Notes: a model not told the origin generated them from the sequence alone. 64,000 nt of DNA from Candidatus Latescibacterota bacterium (GCA_030658975.1 JAUSBL010000029.1:62001-126000); one strand, 5' to 3'. Shown: positions 28,876 to 38,679, numbered from the stretch's first letter. A program made the numbers and translations.

Positions 28876-28890
28876 CGGAAGAGACGGTGT

Positions 28891-29406
28891 TCAGCGCAGC
28901 AGACCCTTGACGAATTCCGTGCGGTCCACGTTGGCCACGTGGGTGAACCACTCGTCCTGGAACTTGTAGACCAGGATGCCCAGCCAGATCCAGACCAGCC
29001 GGGCGCGGTAGATCGCCTGGACGCGGTCCCAACCGCGGAATCGGGCGATGGTGGCGTAGACCAGGAACAGGGGTTCCAGCAGGTTCGGGAAGCAGAAGAA
29101 CATGAACTCGTCCTGCGTGACGAAGAACAGCGCCTGCCCGACGGTGCGCAGGGCGAAGGTGGCCGCGATCTCGCGCCGGATCGGCTGCCGCCAGCCCCAG
29201 ATGAAGATGAACAGGTAGCCGACCCAGTCGGCGGACTTGTCGAGGTTCTGGTAGAGGACTTCGTCGAGGCCGGCGGGGATCAGCAGGTCGCCGTCGACCG
29301 AGTCCAGCAGCCAGTTGGCCCAGCCCGCCGCGAAGGGGAAACGCAGGAAGAGCACCGGCAGCAGGAACTTCAGGGCGATGACGACGACGATCAGCAGCAG
29401 GTTCAA
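28891..29406 (-). CDS. Unknown four-helix membrane protein at the end of the kdp operon
   Basis: 171 residues from a TTG start at 29406, preceded by AGGGGG that overlaps the kdpE stop codon (gap ten bases), so it is very likely co-transcribed and coupled. Hydrophobic segments lie near residues 2-22, 62-74, 98-118 and 138-150. Conserved-looking aromatic and charged features include FIFIWGWRQPIRRE and TQDEFMFFCFPN. I do not recognise the family. Its position suggests a role linked to potassium limitation or to the KdpD/KdpE sensor pair, but that is inference from location only. The gene ends 15 nt from the convergent TonB receptor. Confidence 0.75.
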   Translation of the reverse strand: MNLLLIVVVIALKFLLPVLFLRFPFAAGWANWLLDSVDGDLLIPAGLDEVLYQNLDKSADWVGYLFIFIWGWRQPIRREIAATFALRTVGQALFFVTQDEFMFFCFPNLLEPLFLVYATIARFRGWDRVQAIYRARLVWIWLGILVYKFQDEWFTHVANVDRTEFVKGLLR

Positions 29407-29416
29407 GCGCGGCCCC

Positions 29417-30115
29417 CTAGAGGTCCTTCATCCGGTAGCCGACCCCCGGCTCGGTGACCAGCAGGCGCGGCCGGGCCGGGTCCGCCTCGATCTTGCGCCG
29501 CAGCTGCGCCATGAAGACCCGCAGGTAGTGGGTCTCGCCCATGTAGGGCGGCCCCCAGACGGACTTCAGGATCTGCCGGTGCGTGAGCACCTTGCCGGCG
29601 TTCACGGCCATCAGCACCAGCAGCCGGTACTCGGTGGGCGTCAGGCGGACCTCGCGCCCGCCGACGGTGACCTCGCGGCGCACCTGGTCGACGCGCAGGT
29701 CGCCCACCTCGATCACGACCGACGACGTGTCCGTCCCCGCCTGTGCCGCGTGCCGCAGGGCGACCCGCATGCGGGCCAGCAACTCGTTGACGCTGAAGGG
29801 TTTCGTCAGGTAGTCGTCGGCGCCGGCATCGAGCGCCGCGACCTTGTCGTCCTCGCGGCCGCGCGCCGAGATGACGATGATCGGGACGCGCGTCCACTCG
29901 CGGAACCGGCGCGTGAGATCGATGCCGTCACCGTCGGGCAGGCCGAGGTCCAGCAGGATCAGTTCGGGGTTGTGGGTCGTCGCCTCGACGATCGACTCGG
30001 CCGCGGTCACGGCCTCCCGCACCTCGTAGCCCTGCGCCGCCAGCGCGGTCCTCAGGAACCGCAGCATCTGCTGCTCGTCCTCCACGACGAGCACGCGCGT
30101 GGCGAGTTCGCTCAT
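29417..30115 (-). CDS. kdpE: KdpE response regulator
   Basis: 232 residues. The start at 30115 overlaps the kdpD stop (ATGA); longer frames upstream are shadows of kdpD. The receiver domain (residues 5-118) has acidic pocket EDE, phospho-acceptor Asp in LILLDLGLPDGDG, and Lys in LTKPFS. The OmpR/PhoB-type winged-helix DNA-binding domain (about 130-230) contains TPTEYRLLVLMAVNAGKVLTH and ends in TEPGVGYRM. It should activate the kdp operon when phosphorylated by KdpD. Candidate binding sites with the 11-bp period typical of this regulator class lie upstream of the operon at 37521-37568. Confidence 0.96.
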   Translation of the reverse strand: MSELATRVLVVEDEQQMLRFLRTALAAQGYEVREAVTAAESIVEATTHNPELILLDLGLPDGDGIDLTRRFREWTRVPIIVISARGREDDKVAALDAGADDYLTKPFSVNELLARMRVALRHAAQAGTDTSSVVIEVGDLRVDQVRREVTVGGREVRLTPTEYRLLVLMAVNAGKVLTHRQILKSVWGPPYMGETHYLRVFMAQLRRKIEADPARPRLLVTEPGVGYRMKDL

Positions 30116-32832
30116 GGCTCCTGTCCCCGATCCTGGTTGCCCATGTCCGCCGCCGGCCCTCCGGCCGGCGGCGCTTCCTGCAACGGCATCGTGATCCGGA
30201 AGATCGCGCCGCCGCCGTCGCGGTTCCCGGCCGTGATCGTCCCGCCGTGCGCGTGGACGATGCCGCGGCAGATGGCCAGGCCCAGGCCGACGCCGCCGGA
30301 GTGAACCCGTGGCCCGCGATAGAACTTCTCGAACACCTGCTCCGCGGCGCCCGCCGGCAGGCCGGGACCGCGGTCGGCGACCTCGATCTCGATGGTCCCG
30401 GGCAGCGCGCGGGCCGCGATCTCCAGCGGCGCCTCGGCGCCGGCGTGCTTGATCACGTTCTCGAAGAGGTTCACGAAGATCTGCCCGAACAGGACCGGGT
30501 CCACCGACAGCAGCGGCAGGTCGGCCGGCAGGTCCACCCGCACCTCGCGCGCGCCGAGCTTCGCCTCCAGGCGGGACAGGGCCGACCCGACGATCTCCTC
30601 CAGCGGCACCCACTCGCGCTTCGGGGCGATGCCGCCGGACTCCAGGCGCACCATGTCCAGGATGTTCGCGACCAGCCGCTCCATCCGCTCCGCCTCGGCG
30701 CAGATCGTGTCGCACAGTTCCCGCCGTTGCAATGCCGAAAGCGGCGCGCGCTCGTCCCGCAGCGTCGACCCGGCGCCGATGATCGCGCCCAGCGGCGTGC
30801 GCAGGTCGTGGGACACGGCCCCGAGCAGCGCGCTGCGGGTCTCTTCGGTGCGGATGCGCAGCGCCGAGGCGCGGGCCTCCTCCATGAACCGCAGGCGCTC
30901 GATCGCCAGCGCCGCCTGCCGCACGAAAGCCTCCAGGAAGCCCCGCTGCTCCACCGCGAGCAATTCGCGCGAGGGCGCCGCGACGGCGAGCACGCCCACC
31001 GCATGGGCTCCCGCCACGATCGGGATGCAGGTCACGCGCGCGCCGGGCAGCGTGTCGGTCCCCTGGCCGGCGGGCCGGCCGTGCTCGACGGCCCAGCGGG
31101 CCACGGCCAACTCCTCCTCGCTCAACTCCAGATCCGGACCGCTCCTGCCCCGGATCGCCGGCGTGCCCGTGGCGTCAGGCAGCAGGACGAGCGCCTCGCC
31201 GCCGAAGACCTTGGCCGCGTGCGCGGCGGTCACCTGCGCCGCCCGCGCCTCGTCCTGCACGGTCGCCAGCTCGCGGCTCAGGGAGTAGAGCGCGGCGGTC
31301 CGGCTCTCGCGCCGCAGCGCCCCGTGCTCCTGGCGGCGCAGGCGGGCGGTGAGCCCGCTGATGACCAGTCCCACGGCGAACATCATCAGGAAGGTGAGCA
31401 GGTGGCGCGCGTTTTCCACGCTGAACGTGTGGTAGGGCAGCACGAAGAAGAAGTCGTAGGCCGCCACCGACAGCGCCGCGGCGGCGAGCGACGGCCCCCG
31501 CCCGTAGCGGTAGGCCGCCACCATGATCGTCAGCAGGAACATCATCACGAAGTCGGGCTGCGACAGGAAGCCGCGCGCCAGGATCCCCACCGCGGTCGCC
31601 GCGGCCACCGACAGCAGCGCGAAGCCGTAGCCGACGCGATCGAACGGCCGCGGCACGGGGGCGCGCCGTTCCGCGCGCCGGTCGGGCGTCTCGTCCCCGG
31701 CGATGAAGTGGACCTCGATGTCGCCGCTGCCGCGCACGATCTGGTTCACGAGCGAGCCCGAGAAGCGGTCGCGCCAGCGGGAGTGGGTCGGCTTGCCGAC
31801 GATGATGCGGGTCACGTTGTTCTCGCGGGCGTACTCGATCAGCGCGTCGGCCACCCGCCGCCCGGTGAGCTGCACCACCTCGCCGCCCAGGGACTCGGCC
31901 AGCAGCAGGTGACTCTGCAGCCGCTCCCGGTCGGCGTCGCTCATCGGGAAGGCGTCCGGCGCCTCCACGTACACCGCCGCCCAGCGCGCGCGCAGGCCCT
32001 CGGCCATGCGCCGCGCCCCGCGGATGATCCGCGCCGACGACGGGCTCGATCCCACGCAGACCAGGATGTGCTCCGCCGCGGGCCAGGTCGCCTTGATGTC
32101 GTAGTCGTGCCGGTAGGCCCGCACGTCGGCGTCGATGCGCTCGGCGGCGCGCCGCAGCGACAGCTCCCGCAGGGCGAGCAGGTTGCCGCGCCGGAAGAAG
32201 TGGTCGACGGCCCGGCTGGCCTGCTCCGGGATGTAGACCTTGCCGTCCTTCAGCCGCTCCAGCAGCTCGTCGGGCGGCAGGTCGACCACCTCGAGTTCGT
32301 CGGCCCGCTCGAGGATCGAGTCCGGCACCGTCTCGCGCACGCGGACGTAGGTGATCTGGGAGATGACGTCGTTGAGGCTCTCGACGTGCTGCACGTTCAG
32401 CGTGGTGTGGACGTCGATGCCGTTCTCGAGCAGCTCCAGGACGTCCTGCCAGCGCTTGCGGTGGCGGCTGCCCGGGGCGTTGGCGTGGGCCAGCTCGTCG
32501 AGGATGAGCACCGCGGGCCGGCGGGACAGGGCCAGGTCCAGGTCGAACTCGGCCAGCGTGGTGCCGCGGTAGGCGACCTCGCGCAGCGGGAGGATCTCCA
32601 GGCCGGCGAGCAGCGCGGCCGTCTCGGCGCGCCCGTGGGTCTCGACGCAGCCGACCGCCACGTCCACGCCCGCCGCCTGCAGGCGCAGCGCCGATTCCAG
32701 CATCGTGAAGGTCTTGCCGATGCCGGGCGCGTAGCCGAAGAAGATCTTCAGGGAGGCCCTGGCCTGGCGCCCCTCCTCGGCCTGCACGCGGCGCAGCAGC
32801 GCATCCGGGTCGGGCCGGTCGTCATGATTCAT
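30112..32832 (-). CDS. kdpD: KdpD sensor histidine kinase
   Basis: 906 residues, near the usual KdpD length. The N-terminal KdpD domain has a P-loop-like GYAPGIGKT near residue 33, followed by a USP-like domain (VCVGSSPSSARIIRGARRMAEGLRA). Four TM segments lie around 400-500, then a GAF-like domain, HisKA with the phospho-acceptor His in SHDLRTPLGAIIG, and a HATPase domain with NLFENVIKHA and DRGPGLP. It senses potassium limitation at the inner membrane and controls KdpE by phosphorylation and dephosphorylation. It begins 31 nt after the kdpC stop and overlaps kdpE by 4 nt. Confidence 0.96.
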   Translation of the reverse strand: MNHDDRPDPDALLRRVQAEEGRQARASLKIFFGYAPGIGKTFTMLESALRLQAAGVDVAVGCVETHGRAETAALLAGLEILPLREVAYRGTTLAEFDLDLALSRRPAVLILDELAHANAPGSRHRKRWQDVLELLENGIDVHTTLNVQHVESLNDVISQITYVRVRETVPDSILERADELEVVDLPPDELLERLKDGKVYIPEQASRAVDHFFRRGNLLALRELSLRRAAERIDADVRAYRHDYDIKATWPAAEHILVCVGSSPSSARIIRGARRMAEGLRARWAAVYVEAPDAFPMSDADRERLQSHLLLAESLGGEVVQLTGRRVADALIEYARENNVTRIIVGKPTHSRWRDRFSGSLVNQIVRGSGDIEVHFIAGDETPDRRAERRAPVPRPFDRVGYGFALLSVAAATAVGILARGFLSQPDFVMMFLLTIMVAAYRYGRGPSLAAAALSVAAYDFFFVLPYHTFSVENARHLLTFLMMFAVGLVISGLTARLRRQEHGALRRESRTAALYSLSRELATVQDEARAAQVTAAHAAKVFGGEALVLLPDATGTPAIRGRSGPDLELSEEELAVARWAVEHGRPAGQGTDTLPGARVTCIPIVAGAHAVGVLAVAAPSRELLAVEQRGFLEAFVRQAALAIERLRFMEEARASALRIRTEETRSALLGAVSHDLRTPLGAIIGAGSTLRDERAPLSALQRRELCDTICAEAERMERLVANILDMVRLESGGIAPKREWVPLEEIVGSALSRLEAKLGAREVRVDLPADLPLLSVDPVLFGQIFVNLFENVIKHAGAEAPLEIAARALPGTIEIEVADRGPGLPAGAAEQVFEKFYRGPRVHSGGVGLGLAICRGIVHAHGGTITAGNRDGGGAIFRITMPLQEAPPAGGPAADMGNQDRGQEP

Positions 32833-32863
32833 CGTCGCCCACTCTCGTCATGCGGCGAAGGTA

Positions 32864-33451
32864 TCACCGGGGACCGCCCGCCTCCAGCCTATTCAGCGCG
32901 AGGTTGAGGCGCAGGACGTTCACGCGGGGTTCGCCGAAGAGGCCCAGCAGGCGCCCCTCGCGGTGCGCGTCCACCAGCGAATGCACGGTCTCCTCGGGCA
33001 GACCGCGGCTGCGGGCGACGCGCGGCACCTGGTAGTAGGCGGCCGCAGGCGAGATGTGGGGATCGAGCCCGCTACCCGACGTCGTGACCAGATCGACGGG
33101 GATCGGCCGTCTGTCGCCCGGGTCGGCCGCCCGCAACGCATCCACGCGGGCGGCGACGGCCGCACGCAGCGCCGGGTTCGAAGGCCCGAGGTTCGACCCC
33201 GTGGACGCCGCGGCCCGGTACGGTTCCGGCGACGTCGCCGAAGGCCTCCCCCAGAAGTTGTCCGGCCGCGCGAACTGCTGTCCTATGAGTCCCGATCCGA
33301 CCGTCCGGCCGTCCAGGTCGATCGCGCTGCCGTTCGCCTGGCGCGGGAACACGAGCTGCGCGAATCCCGTGACGACCGCGGGGTAGGCTAGTCCGAGCAG
33401 CACCGTGAACAGCAGCAGCAGCGTCAGCGCCGGCCTCAAGATCCTCAACAT
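32864..33451 (-). CDS. kdpC: KdpC, potassium-transporting ATPase subunit C
   Basis: 195 residues starting at 33451, two bases after the kdpB stop. One N-terminal TM helix (LTLLLLFTVLLGLAYPAVV) precedes a periplasmic domain with FWGRPSAT and SGSGLDPHISPAAAYYQ, hallmarks of KdpC. A conserved distal NVLRLNLALN closes the protein. KdpC stabilises the KdpFABC complex and is thought to assist ATP or K+ handling. Longer frames reading upstream are out-of-frame shadows of kdpB. Confidence 0.96.
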   Translation of the reverse strand: MLRILRPALTLLLLFTVLLGLAYPAVVTGFAQLVFPRQANGSAIDLDGRTVGSGLIGQQFARPDNFWGRPSATSPEPYRAAASTGSNLGPSNPALRAAVAARVDALRAADPGDRRPIPVDLVTTSGSGLDPHISPAAAYYQVPRVARSRGLPEETVHSLVDAHREGRLLGLFGEPRVNVLRLNLALNRLEAGGPR

Positions 33452-33453
33452 GT

Positions 33454-35535
33454 TCACACCCCCATCCACTGGAGCAGCAGATCGATGCCCTTGATGCACG
33501 GGAACGGCAGGATCAGGCCGCCGAGCCCGTACACCAGCAGGTTGTTGCGCAGCAGGCGCGCGGCCGGCGCGGGACGGTACTTCACCCCGCGCAGGGCCAG
33601 CGGGATCAGACCCACGATGACCAGGGCGTTGAACACCACCGCCGAGAGCACGGCGCTCTGCGGCGAATGCAGCCGCATCACGTTCAGCGCGTCCAGCTCG
33701 GGATAGGTCGCGACGAAGGCCGCCGGGATGATGGCGAAGTACTTCGAGACGTCGTTGGAGATGCTGAAGGTGGTGAGCGCGCCGCGCGTCATCAGCATCT
33801 GCTTGCCGATGGCCACGATGTCCAGCAGCTTGGTGGGATTGGAATCCAGGTCCACCATGTTGCCGGCCTCCTTGGCCGCCTGGGTGCCGGTGTTCATCGC
33901 CACGGCCACGTCCGCCTGGGCCAGCGCCGGCGCGTCGTTGGTGCCGTCGCCCGTCATGGCGACCAGCCGCCCCTGCTGCTGGTACTCGCGGATCAGGTCG
34001 AGCTTGCGCTCGGGCGTGGCCTCGGCCAGGAAGTCGTCCACGCCGGCTTCGGCGGCGATGGCCGAAGCGGTCAGCGGATTGTCCCCGGTGATCATCACGG
34101 TCCGGATGCCGATGCGCCGCATCTCCGCGAAACGCTCGCGGATGCCGCCCTTGACGATGTCCTTGAGGTGGACCACGCCGAGCGCCCGACGCCCGTCGGC
34201 CACCAGCAGCGGCGTCCCGCCCCCCCGCGCGAGATCGTCGGCGGCCGCGGTCACCTCCCGCGGCACCGATCCGCCCTGCTCGACCACGAAGCGCGCGACG
34301 GCGTCCACGGCGCCCTTGCGGATCATCCGGCCGTCGACGTCGACGCCGCTCATCCGGGTGTGCGCGGAGAACGGCACGAAGCACGCGCCGAGGCCCTGCA
34401 GGTCCCGGCCGCGCAGGTCGAAGCGCTCCTTGGCCAGCACCACGACGCTGCGTCCCTCGGGGGTCTCGTCGGCCAGGGACGCGAGCTGCGCGGCGTCGGC
34501 GAGTTCCCGTTCCGTCACCCCGGGGGCCGGCAGGAAGGCCACGGCCTCGCGGTTGCCCAGGGTGATGGTGCCCGTCTTGTCCAGCAGCAGCACGTCGACA
34601 TCCCCGGCGGCCTCGACCGCGCGCCCGGACATCGCCAGCACGTTGGCCTGGACCATGCGATCCATGCCCGCGATGCCGATGGCCGACAGCAGGCCGCCGA
34701 TCGTCGTGGGGATCAGGCACACGAGCAGGGCGACCAGCACGGTCAGCGGAACCGGCGACCCCTGGCCTCCGGCGACCGCCGCGTGGGACGAAAAGGCGAA
34801 CAGCGTCACGGTCGCGAGCAGGAAGACGATGGTCAGCGCTGCCAGCAGGATGTTCAGCGCGATCTCGTTGGGCGTCTTGCGCCGCTTCGCCCCCTCGACC
34901 AGCGCGATCATGCGGTCCAGGAAGGTCTCGCCCGGATCGGCGGTGATGCGCACCACGATCCAGTCGGACAGCACCCGCGTGCCGCCGGTCACGGCGCTGC
35001 GGTCGCCGCCGCTCTCGCGGATCACCGGCGCGCTCTCGCCCGTGATGGCGCTCTCGTCGACCGAGGCGATGCCCTCGATCACTTCCCCGTCGCCGGGCAC
35101 GAGGTCGCCCGCCTCCACCAGCACCAGATCGTCCCGGCGCAGGCTCGCGGACATCACTTCCGTGACCATGGCCTCCGACTTTTGGGCGTCGCGATGCGGC
35201 CCGGCCAGTCGCTTGGCCCCCACCTCGCGGCGCGCCCGGCGCAGATTCGCGGCCTGCGCCTTGCCCCGGCCTTCGGCCATCGCCTCGGCGAAGTTGCCGA
35301 AGAGCACGGTGAACCAGAGCCAGAGCGCGATGGCCAGGATGAACGGCGCCGGGGCCTCCCCCGCGCCGGTGATCAGCGCGTGCGCGTACAGCAGCGACGT
35401 GAACACGCTGCCGATCTCTACGACGAACATGACGGGGTTGCGGTAAAGCGTCCGCGGATCCAGCTTGCGGAACGCGTCGCGGACCGCGCGGGCGACGAGC
35501 GCCCGGTTGGGTCCGGTCTTCTTCTCCTGGCTCAT
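33454..35535 (-). CDS. kdpB: KdpB, P-type ATPase subunit
   Basis: 693 residues from the ATG at 35535, which overlaps the kdpA stop (ATGA). It has P-type ATPase landmarks: TGES in the actuator domain (165-168; the Ser is the inhibitory phosphorylation site in E. coli), the membrane motif [11 protein letters not shown], the phosphorylation site DKTGT with D319, and [20 protein letters not shown] in the hinge. KdpB hydrolyses ATP to power K+ uptake through KdpA. Length and motif order are normal. Confidence 0.98.
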   Translation of the reverse strand: MSQEKKTGPNRALVARAVRDAFRKLDPRTLYRNPVMFVVEIGSVFTSLLYAHALITGAGEAPAPFILAIALWLWFTVLFGNFAEAMAEGRGKAQAANLRRARREVGAKRLAGPHRDAQKSEAMVTEVMSASLRRDDLVLVEAGDLVPGDGEVIEGIASVDESAITGESAPVIRESGGDRSAVTGGTRVLSDWIVVRITADPGETFLDRMIALVEGAKRRKTPNEIALNILLAALTIVFLLATVTLFAFSSHAAVAGGQGSPVPLTVLVALLVCLIPTTIGGLLSAIGIAGMDRMVQANVLAMSGRAVEAAGDVDVLLLDKTGTITLGNREAVAFLPAPGVTERELADAAQLASLADETPEGRSVVVLAKERFDLRGRDLQGLGACFVPFSAHTRMSGVDVDGRMIRKGAVDAVARFVVEQGGSVPREVTAAADDLARGGGTPLLVADGRRALGVVHLKDIVKGGIRERFAEMRRIGIRTVMITGDNPLTASAIAAEAGVDDFLAEATPERKLDLIREYQQQGRLVAMTGDGTNDAPALAQADVAVAMNTGTQAAKEAGNMVDLDSNPTKLLDIVAIGKQMLMTRGALTTFSISNDVSKYFAIIPAAFVATYPELDALNVMRLHSPQSAVLSAVVFNALVIVGLIPLALRGVKYRPAPAARLLRNNLLVYGLGGLILPFPCIKGIDLLLQWMGV

Positions 35536-37259
35536 GGCGCACCTCCCGCGCCCGCGGACAGGCGCAAATGTTCCACGATGGGGCCGAGCGCCAGCGCCGG
35601 GAAGAACGTCAGCGCCCCGACGAGCACCACGACGCCCACCAGCATCAGCACAAACAACGGAGTGTCGGTGGGCAGCGTGCCCGCCGAGGCCGGCACGATC
35701 TTCTTGCGCGCCAGCGATCCCGCCAGCGCCAGGACCGGCACGATGACCCAGTAGCGGCCCACGAGCATGCACAGCCCGAGCGCCACCGCGTAGAAGGTCG
35801 ACGTCGCGTCCAGGCCCGCGAACGCCGAGCCGTTGTTGTTCGCGGCCGAGGAGAACGCGTAGAGGATCTCCGTGAAGCCGTGGGGGCCGGGATTCGGCGC
35901 CGCCGCCGCCGCCTTCTGCAGGCTCACGGCGACGGCCGTCCCGAGCAGGACCGCGGCCGCCGGCACCAGGATGACCAGCGACGCCATCTTCATCTCGAAG
36001 GCCTCGACCTTCTTGCCCAGCAGTTCGGGCGTCCGGCCGACCATGAGCCCGGCGATGAAGACGGCCACCACGACGAACATCAGCATGCCGTAGAGCCCCG
36101 ACCCGACGCCGCCGAAGACGACCTCCCCCAGCTGGATGAGCCACAGCGGCACCAGCCCGCCGAGCGGCGTGAAGCTGTCGTGCATGGAGTTCACCGAGCC
36201 ATTCGACGCCGCCGTGGTCGCGGCGGCCCAGAGCGCCGAGCCCGGCACGCCGAAGCGGACCTCCTTGCCCTCCATGTTCCCGGCGGACTGGTCCAGGCCC
36301 AGACCGTCGAGCGCGGGATTGCCGGCCCGTTCGGCCGCGGCGCCGACCAGCAGTAGCGGCACCAGCAGCGCCGTCATCGCCGCGAACAGCATCCAGCCGT
36401 GCCGCCGCGAACCGACCAGGCGGCCGAAGGCGAAGCAGAAGGCAGCCGGCAACAGCAAAATGGAGAGCACCTGGATGAGATTGCTCAGCGGGGTCGGGTT
36501 CTCCAGCGGGTGCGCCGAGTTCGTGTTGTAGTAGCCGCCCCCGTTGGTCCCGAGCTGCTTGATCGCCACCTGCGAGGCCACGGGGCCGATCGCGATCGTC
36601 TGCAGCGGCACGCCGGCCTGCGGTTCGACCAGCTCCGCCGCCAGCTCGCCGCGTCCGGTCTGCACCACGCCCTGCGAGACGAGCAGGCCGGCGCAGAGCA
36701 GCGACAGCGGCAGCAGGACGTAGAGCGTCCCGCGCACGAGGTCCACCCAGAAGCTGCCGAGCGTTTCCACGCCGCGGCGGGCGAAGCCGCGGGCCAGGGT
36801 CACGGCCACGGCCATCCCCGTCGCCGCGGAGAGGAAATTCTGGACGGTGAGCGCGGCCATCTGCGTGAGATGGCTCATCGTGGTCTCGCCGCCGTAGCAC
36901 TGCCAGTTCGTGTTCGTCGCGAAGCTCACCGCGGTGTTGAAGGCGTTCGCGGGGTTCACGGCCGGCAGACCGGCGGGGTTCAGCGGCAGTGCGCCCTGCC
37001 ACCGCTGCAGCAGATAGACGACCAGGGCGCCCGCGAGGTTGAACACCAGAAGACTGAAGGTGTAGCGGCGCCAGGACATCTCCTCGTCCGCGGACGTGCC
37101 GGCGAGACGGTAGACACGGCGCTCGAACGGCCCGAGCAGGCGCTGCGCGAAGCGGGCCCGCCCCTCGTAGACGTCCGCCACGTACCGGCCGAGCGGCACG
37201 GCCAGCAGCGCGAGCAACGCGAAGTAGACGGCGTAGTGGGTCAGCGTCAGCGCGTCCAT
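35532..37259 (-). CDS. kdpA: KdpA, potassium-translocating subunit
   Basis: 575 residues from the ATG at 37259, which overlaps the kdpF stop (TGATG). A polytopic membrane protein with ten or so helices and the four pore-loop repeats characteristic of KdpA, including [14 protein letters not shown] and [19 protein letters not shown]. It forms the K+ selectivity pore of the KdpFABC pump. Frames extending upstream of this ATG are shadows. Confidence 0.98.
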   Translation of the reverse strand: MDALTLTHYAVYFALLALLAVPLGRYVADVYEGRARFAQRLLGPFERRVYRLAGTSADEEMSWRRYTFSLLVFNLAGALVVYLLQRWQGALPLNPAGLPAVNPANAFNTAVSFATNTNWQCYGGETTMSHLTQMAALTVQNFLSAATGMAVAVTLARGFARRGVETLGSFWVDLVRGTLYVLLPLSLLCAGLLVSQGVVQTGRGELAAELVEPQAGVPLQTIAIGPVASQVAIKQLGTNGGGYYNTNSAHPLENPTPLSNLIQVLSILLLPAAFCFAFGRLVGSRRHGWMLFAAMTALLVPLLLVGAAAERAGNPALDGLGLDQSAGNMEGKEVRFGVPGSALWAAATTAASNGSVNSMHDSFTPLGGLVPLWLIQLGEVVFGGVGSGLYGMLMFVVVAVFIAGLMVGRTPELLGKKVEAFEMKMASLVILVPAAAVLLGTAVAVSLQKAAAAAPNPGPHGFTEILYAFSSAANNNGSAFAGLDATSTFYAVALGLCMLVGRYWVIVPVLALAGSLARKKIVPASAGTLPTDTPLFVLMLVGVVVLVGALTFFPALALGPIVEHLRLSAGAGGAP

Positions 37260-37348
37260 CAGAACCACTCCGGCTTCAGCAGAGCCACCAGCAGATAGAC
37301 GAGCAGCAGCAACGCCAGGGCGGCCCCCGTCCACAGCAACACGGTCAT
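37259..37348 (-). CDS. kdpF: KdpF small subunit
   Basis: A 29-residue single-TM peptide reading from [15 protein letters not shown] to the typical KdpF end [13 protein letters not shown] lies seven bases before the ATG, and its stop overlaps the kdpA start by one base. KdpF stabilises the complex at the lipid interface. It is readable only as the tail of a longer nonsense frame, so it is easily missed. Confidence 0.93.
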   Translation of the reverse strand: MTVLLWTGAALALLLLVYLLVALLKPEWF

Positions 37349-37361
37349 CGCGGCACCTCCG

Positions 37362-37442
37362 TCAGACCTTTTCCAGCAGCCGCACCAATGCGACGGTGAG
37401 CAGGAAGAAGCCCACGAGCACGGCCAAAAGGATGAGGTCCAT
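37362..37442 (-). CDS. Small single-TM membrane peptide preceding kdpF
   Basis: A 26-residue ORF starting MDLILLAVLVGFFLLTVALV and ending RLLEKV. It has an ATG, an AAAGG eight bases upstream, and lies 13 nt before kdpF. The peptide is one hydrophobic helix with a basic/acidic C-terminal tail (cytoplasmic side predicted). I recall similar short reading frames in front of kdpF in other bacteria, but no function is established to my knowledge. It is the first cistron of the operon and could be an extra Kdp-associated subunit or a leader peptide. Confidence 0.65.
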   Translation of the reverse strand: MDLILLAVLVGFFLLTVALVRLLEKV

Positions 37443-37520
37443 GGTTCGCCTTTCCGGCGCGGGCCGGGCGCGGTTTCGCCCGGGCATCGCGCCCTGCCCA
37501 TCAAGTGTCGGCGAATTCAT

Positions 37521-37568
37521 GTCAAAGCGAGGTCAAGACGGAGGTGGGAAGCGTCAGGATTGTGTCAG
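37521..37568 (-). promoter_or_regulatory. Phased direct repeats upstream of kdp operon, probable KdpE sites
   Basis: On the plus strand GTCAA occurs at 37521 and 37532, and GTCAG at 37553 and 37564. Spacing within each pair is 11 bp and between pairs 21 bp, so all four half-sites lie on one helix face. OmpR/PhoB-type regulators bind tandem half-sites with an 11-bp period. Read on the minus strand the proximal copy is part of TTGACA, a possible -35; no good -10 follows, which fits an activator-dependent promoter. Confidence 0.5.
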
Positions 37569-37581
37569 TGGGAAATCGGGG

Positions 37582-38679
37582 CTAATCCAGCGGCGGCCGG
37601 CGTCGCGCGAAGTGGCGGGAATCCCCCCACGCGTTGCGGACGACCGTCCGGCCGGCCGTTTCGACCCGATGCTGCAGGCAGACGCGGCAGGCCTCCCGCC
37701 CCTCGTCCAGGCAAGGCTTGCCCTCGTACAGCTGGTAATTGCGGCGGGCGTCCTGCGGCGTGAGGTTGGGCATGATCACGTTGGCCCCGCAGGCGATCCC
37801 CTGCTCGCGACCGTCGGGGGCCAGGGCCTGCAGCGCCGTGGTGGCGGCGATGTTGACGTCCGGCAGCGCCAGCCTCGTGACCGCGATCATGTTCAGGGCC
37901 AGCGACAGCAGCTCGTCATGCGGCATCATCCCCAGCCCGCGCATGGGCGACTGATCGTGCACGATGTAGGGGCCCATGCCGATCATGTCCACGTCCTGGC
38001 CGCGGAAGAACAGGATGTCGTCGGCCAGGTCCCCGACGGTCTGCCCGGGGATGCCGATCATCACCCCGGTGCCGACCTGGAACCCCGCCTCGCGCAGCGA
38101 CGACAGACAGGCCACACGGTCCTCGAAGCGCTGGGCCGCCGGATGCAGGCGCGCGAACAGCTCGGGGTTGGAGGTCTCGATGCGCAGCAGGTAGCGGTGG
38201 GCGCCGGCCGCGCGGAAGCGGCGGTAGACTGCGGGCGCGTGCTCGCCGACCGAGAGCGTGATCCCCAGCCCGTCCGGCAGCTCGGGGCCACGACTGCGCT
38301 CCTTGATCTCCCGCACGCAGTCCTCGACGAAGCCCACGAACGCGTCATCCCACTTCTCGCCGGACTGCAGCACGCAGGAGCCGTAGCCCATCGCGGCCGC
38401 CCACAGGGCGCAGTCCACGACCTCTTCATGGGACAGGCAGTAGCGCTCCACCTCGCGGTTGCCCGCGCGGATGCCGCAGTAGTGGCAGTTGCGGGCGCAC
38501 TCGTTGCTGAACTCGACGATGCCGCGGTAGTAAACCCCGTCGCCGACGGTGCGGGTGGCGAGGTCGAAGGCGGCGCGGCGCAGGCGGGCGACGTCCTGCG
38601 GAGCGGTCAGTGACAACAGCGCGATCAGGTCCTCGCGGCAGAGGGGCCGGGTGGCGGCATCGGCGAGGAGTCGGTCCAT
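37582..38679 (-). CDS. hydE: [FeFe] hydrogenase H-cluster radical SAM maturase HydE
   Basis: 365 residues from the ATG at 38679. The radical SAM cluster motif CX3CX2C is present (C61, C65, C68 in NECARNCHYCGIR). HydE-specific blocks follow: SLGE-like LSVGEHAP, YLLRIETSNPELF, MIGIPGQTVGDL, MIGMGPYIVH, ATTALQALAPDGRE and ANVIMPNLTP. Three C-terminal Cys (KPCLDEGREACRVC) can hold the second, non-essential cluster seen in Thermotoga HydE. HydE helps build the dithiolate-bridged diiron subcluster of [FeFe] hydrogenase. No hydF, hydG or hydrogenase gene lies in this window. Upstream is a terminator-like hairpin, so the gene is probably monocistronic. Confidence 0.93.
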   Translation of the reverse strand: MDRLLADAATRPLCREDLIALLSLTAPQDVARLRRAAFDLATRTVGDGVYYRGIVEFSNECARNCHYCGIRAGNREVERYCLSHEEVVDCALWAAAMGYGSCVLQSGEKWDDAFVGFVEDCVREIKERSRGPELPDGLGITLSVGEHAPAVYRRFRAAGAHRYLLRIETSNPELFARLHPAAQRFEDRVACLSSLREAGFQVGTGVMIGIPGQTVGDLADDILFFRGQDVDMIGMGPYIVHDQSPMRGLGMMPHDELLSLALNMIAVTRLALPDVNIAATTALQALAPDGREQGIACGANVIMPNLTPQDARRNYQLYEGKPCLDEGREACRVCLQHRVETAGRTVVRNAWGDSRHFARRRPPLD

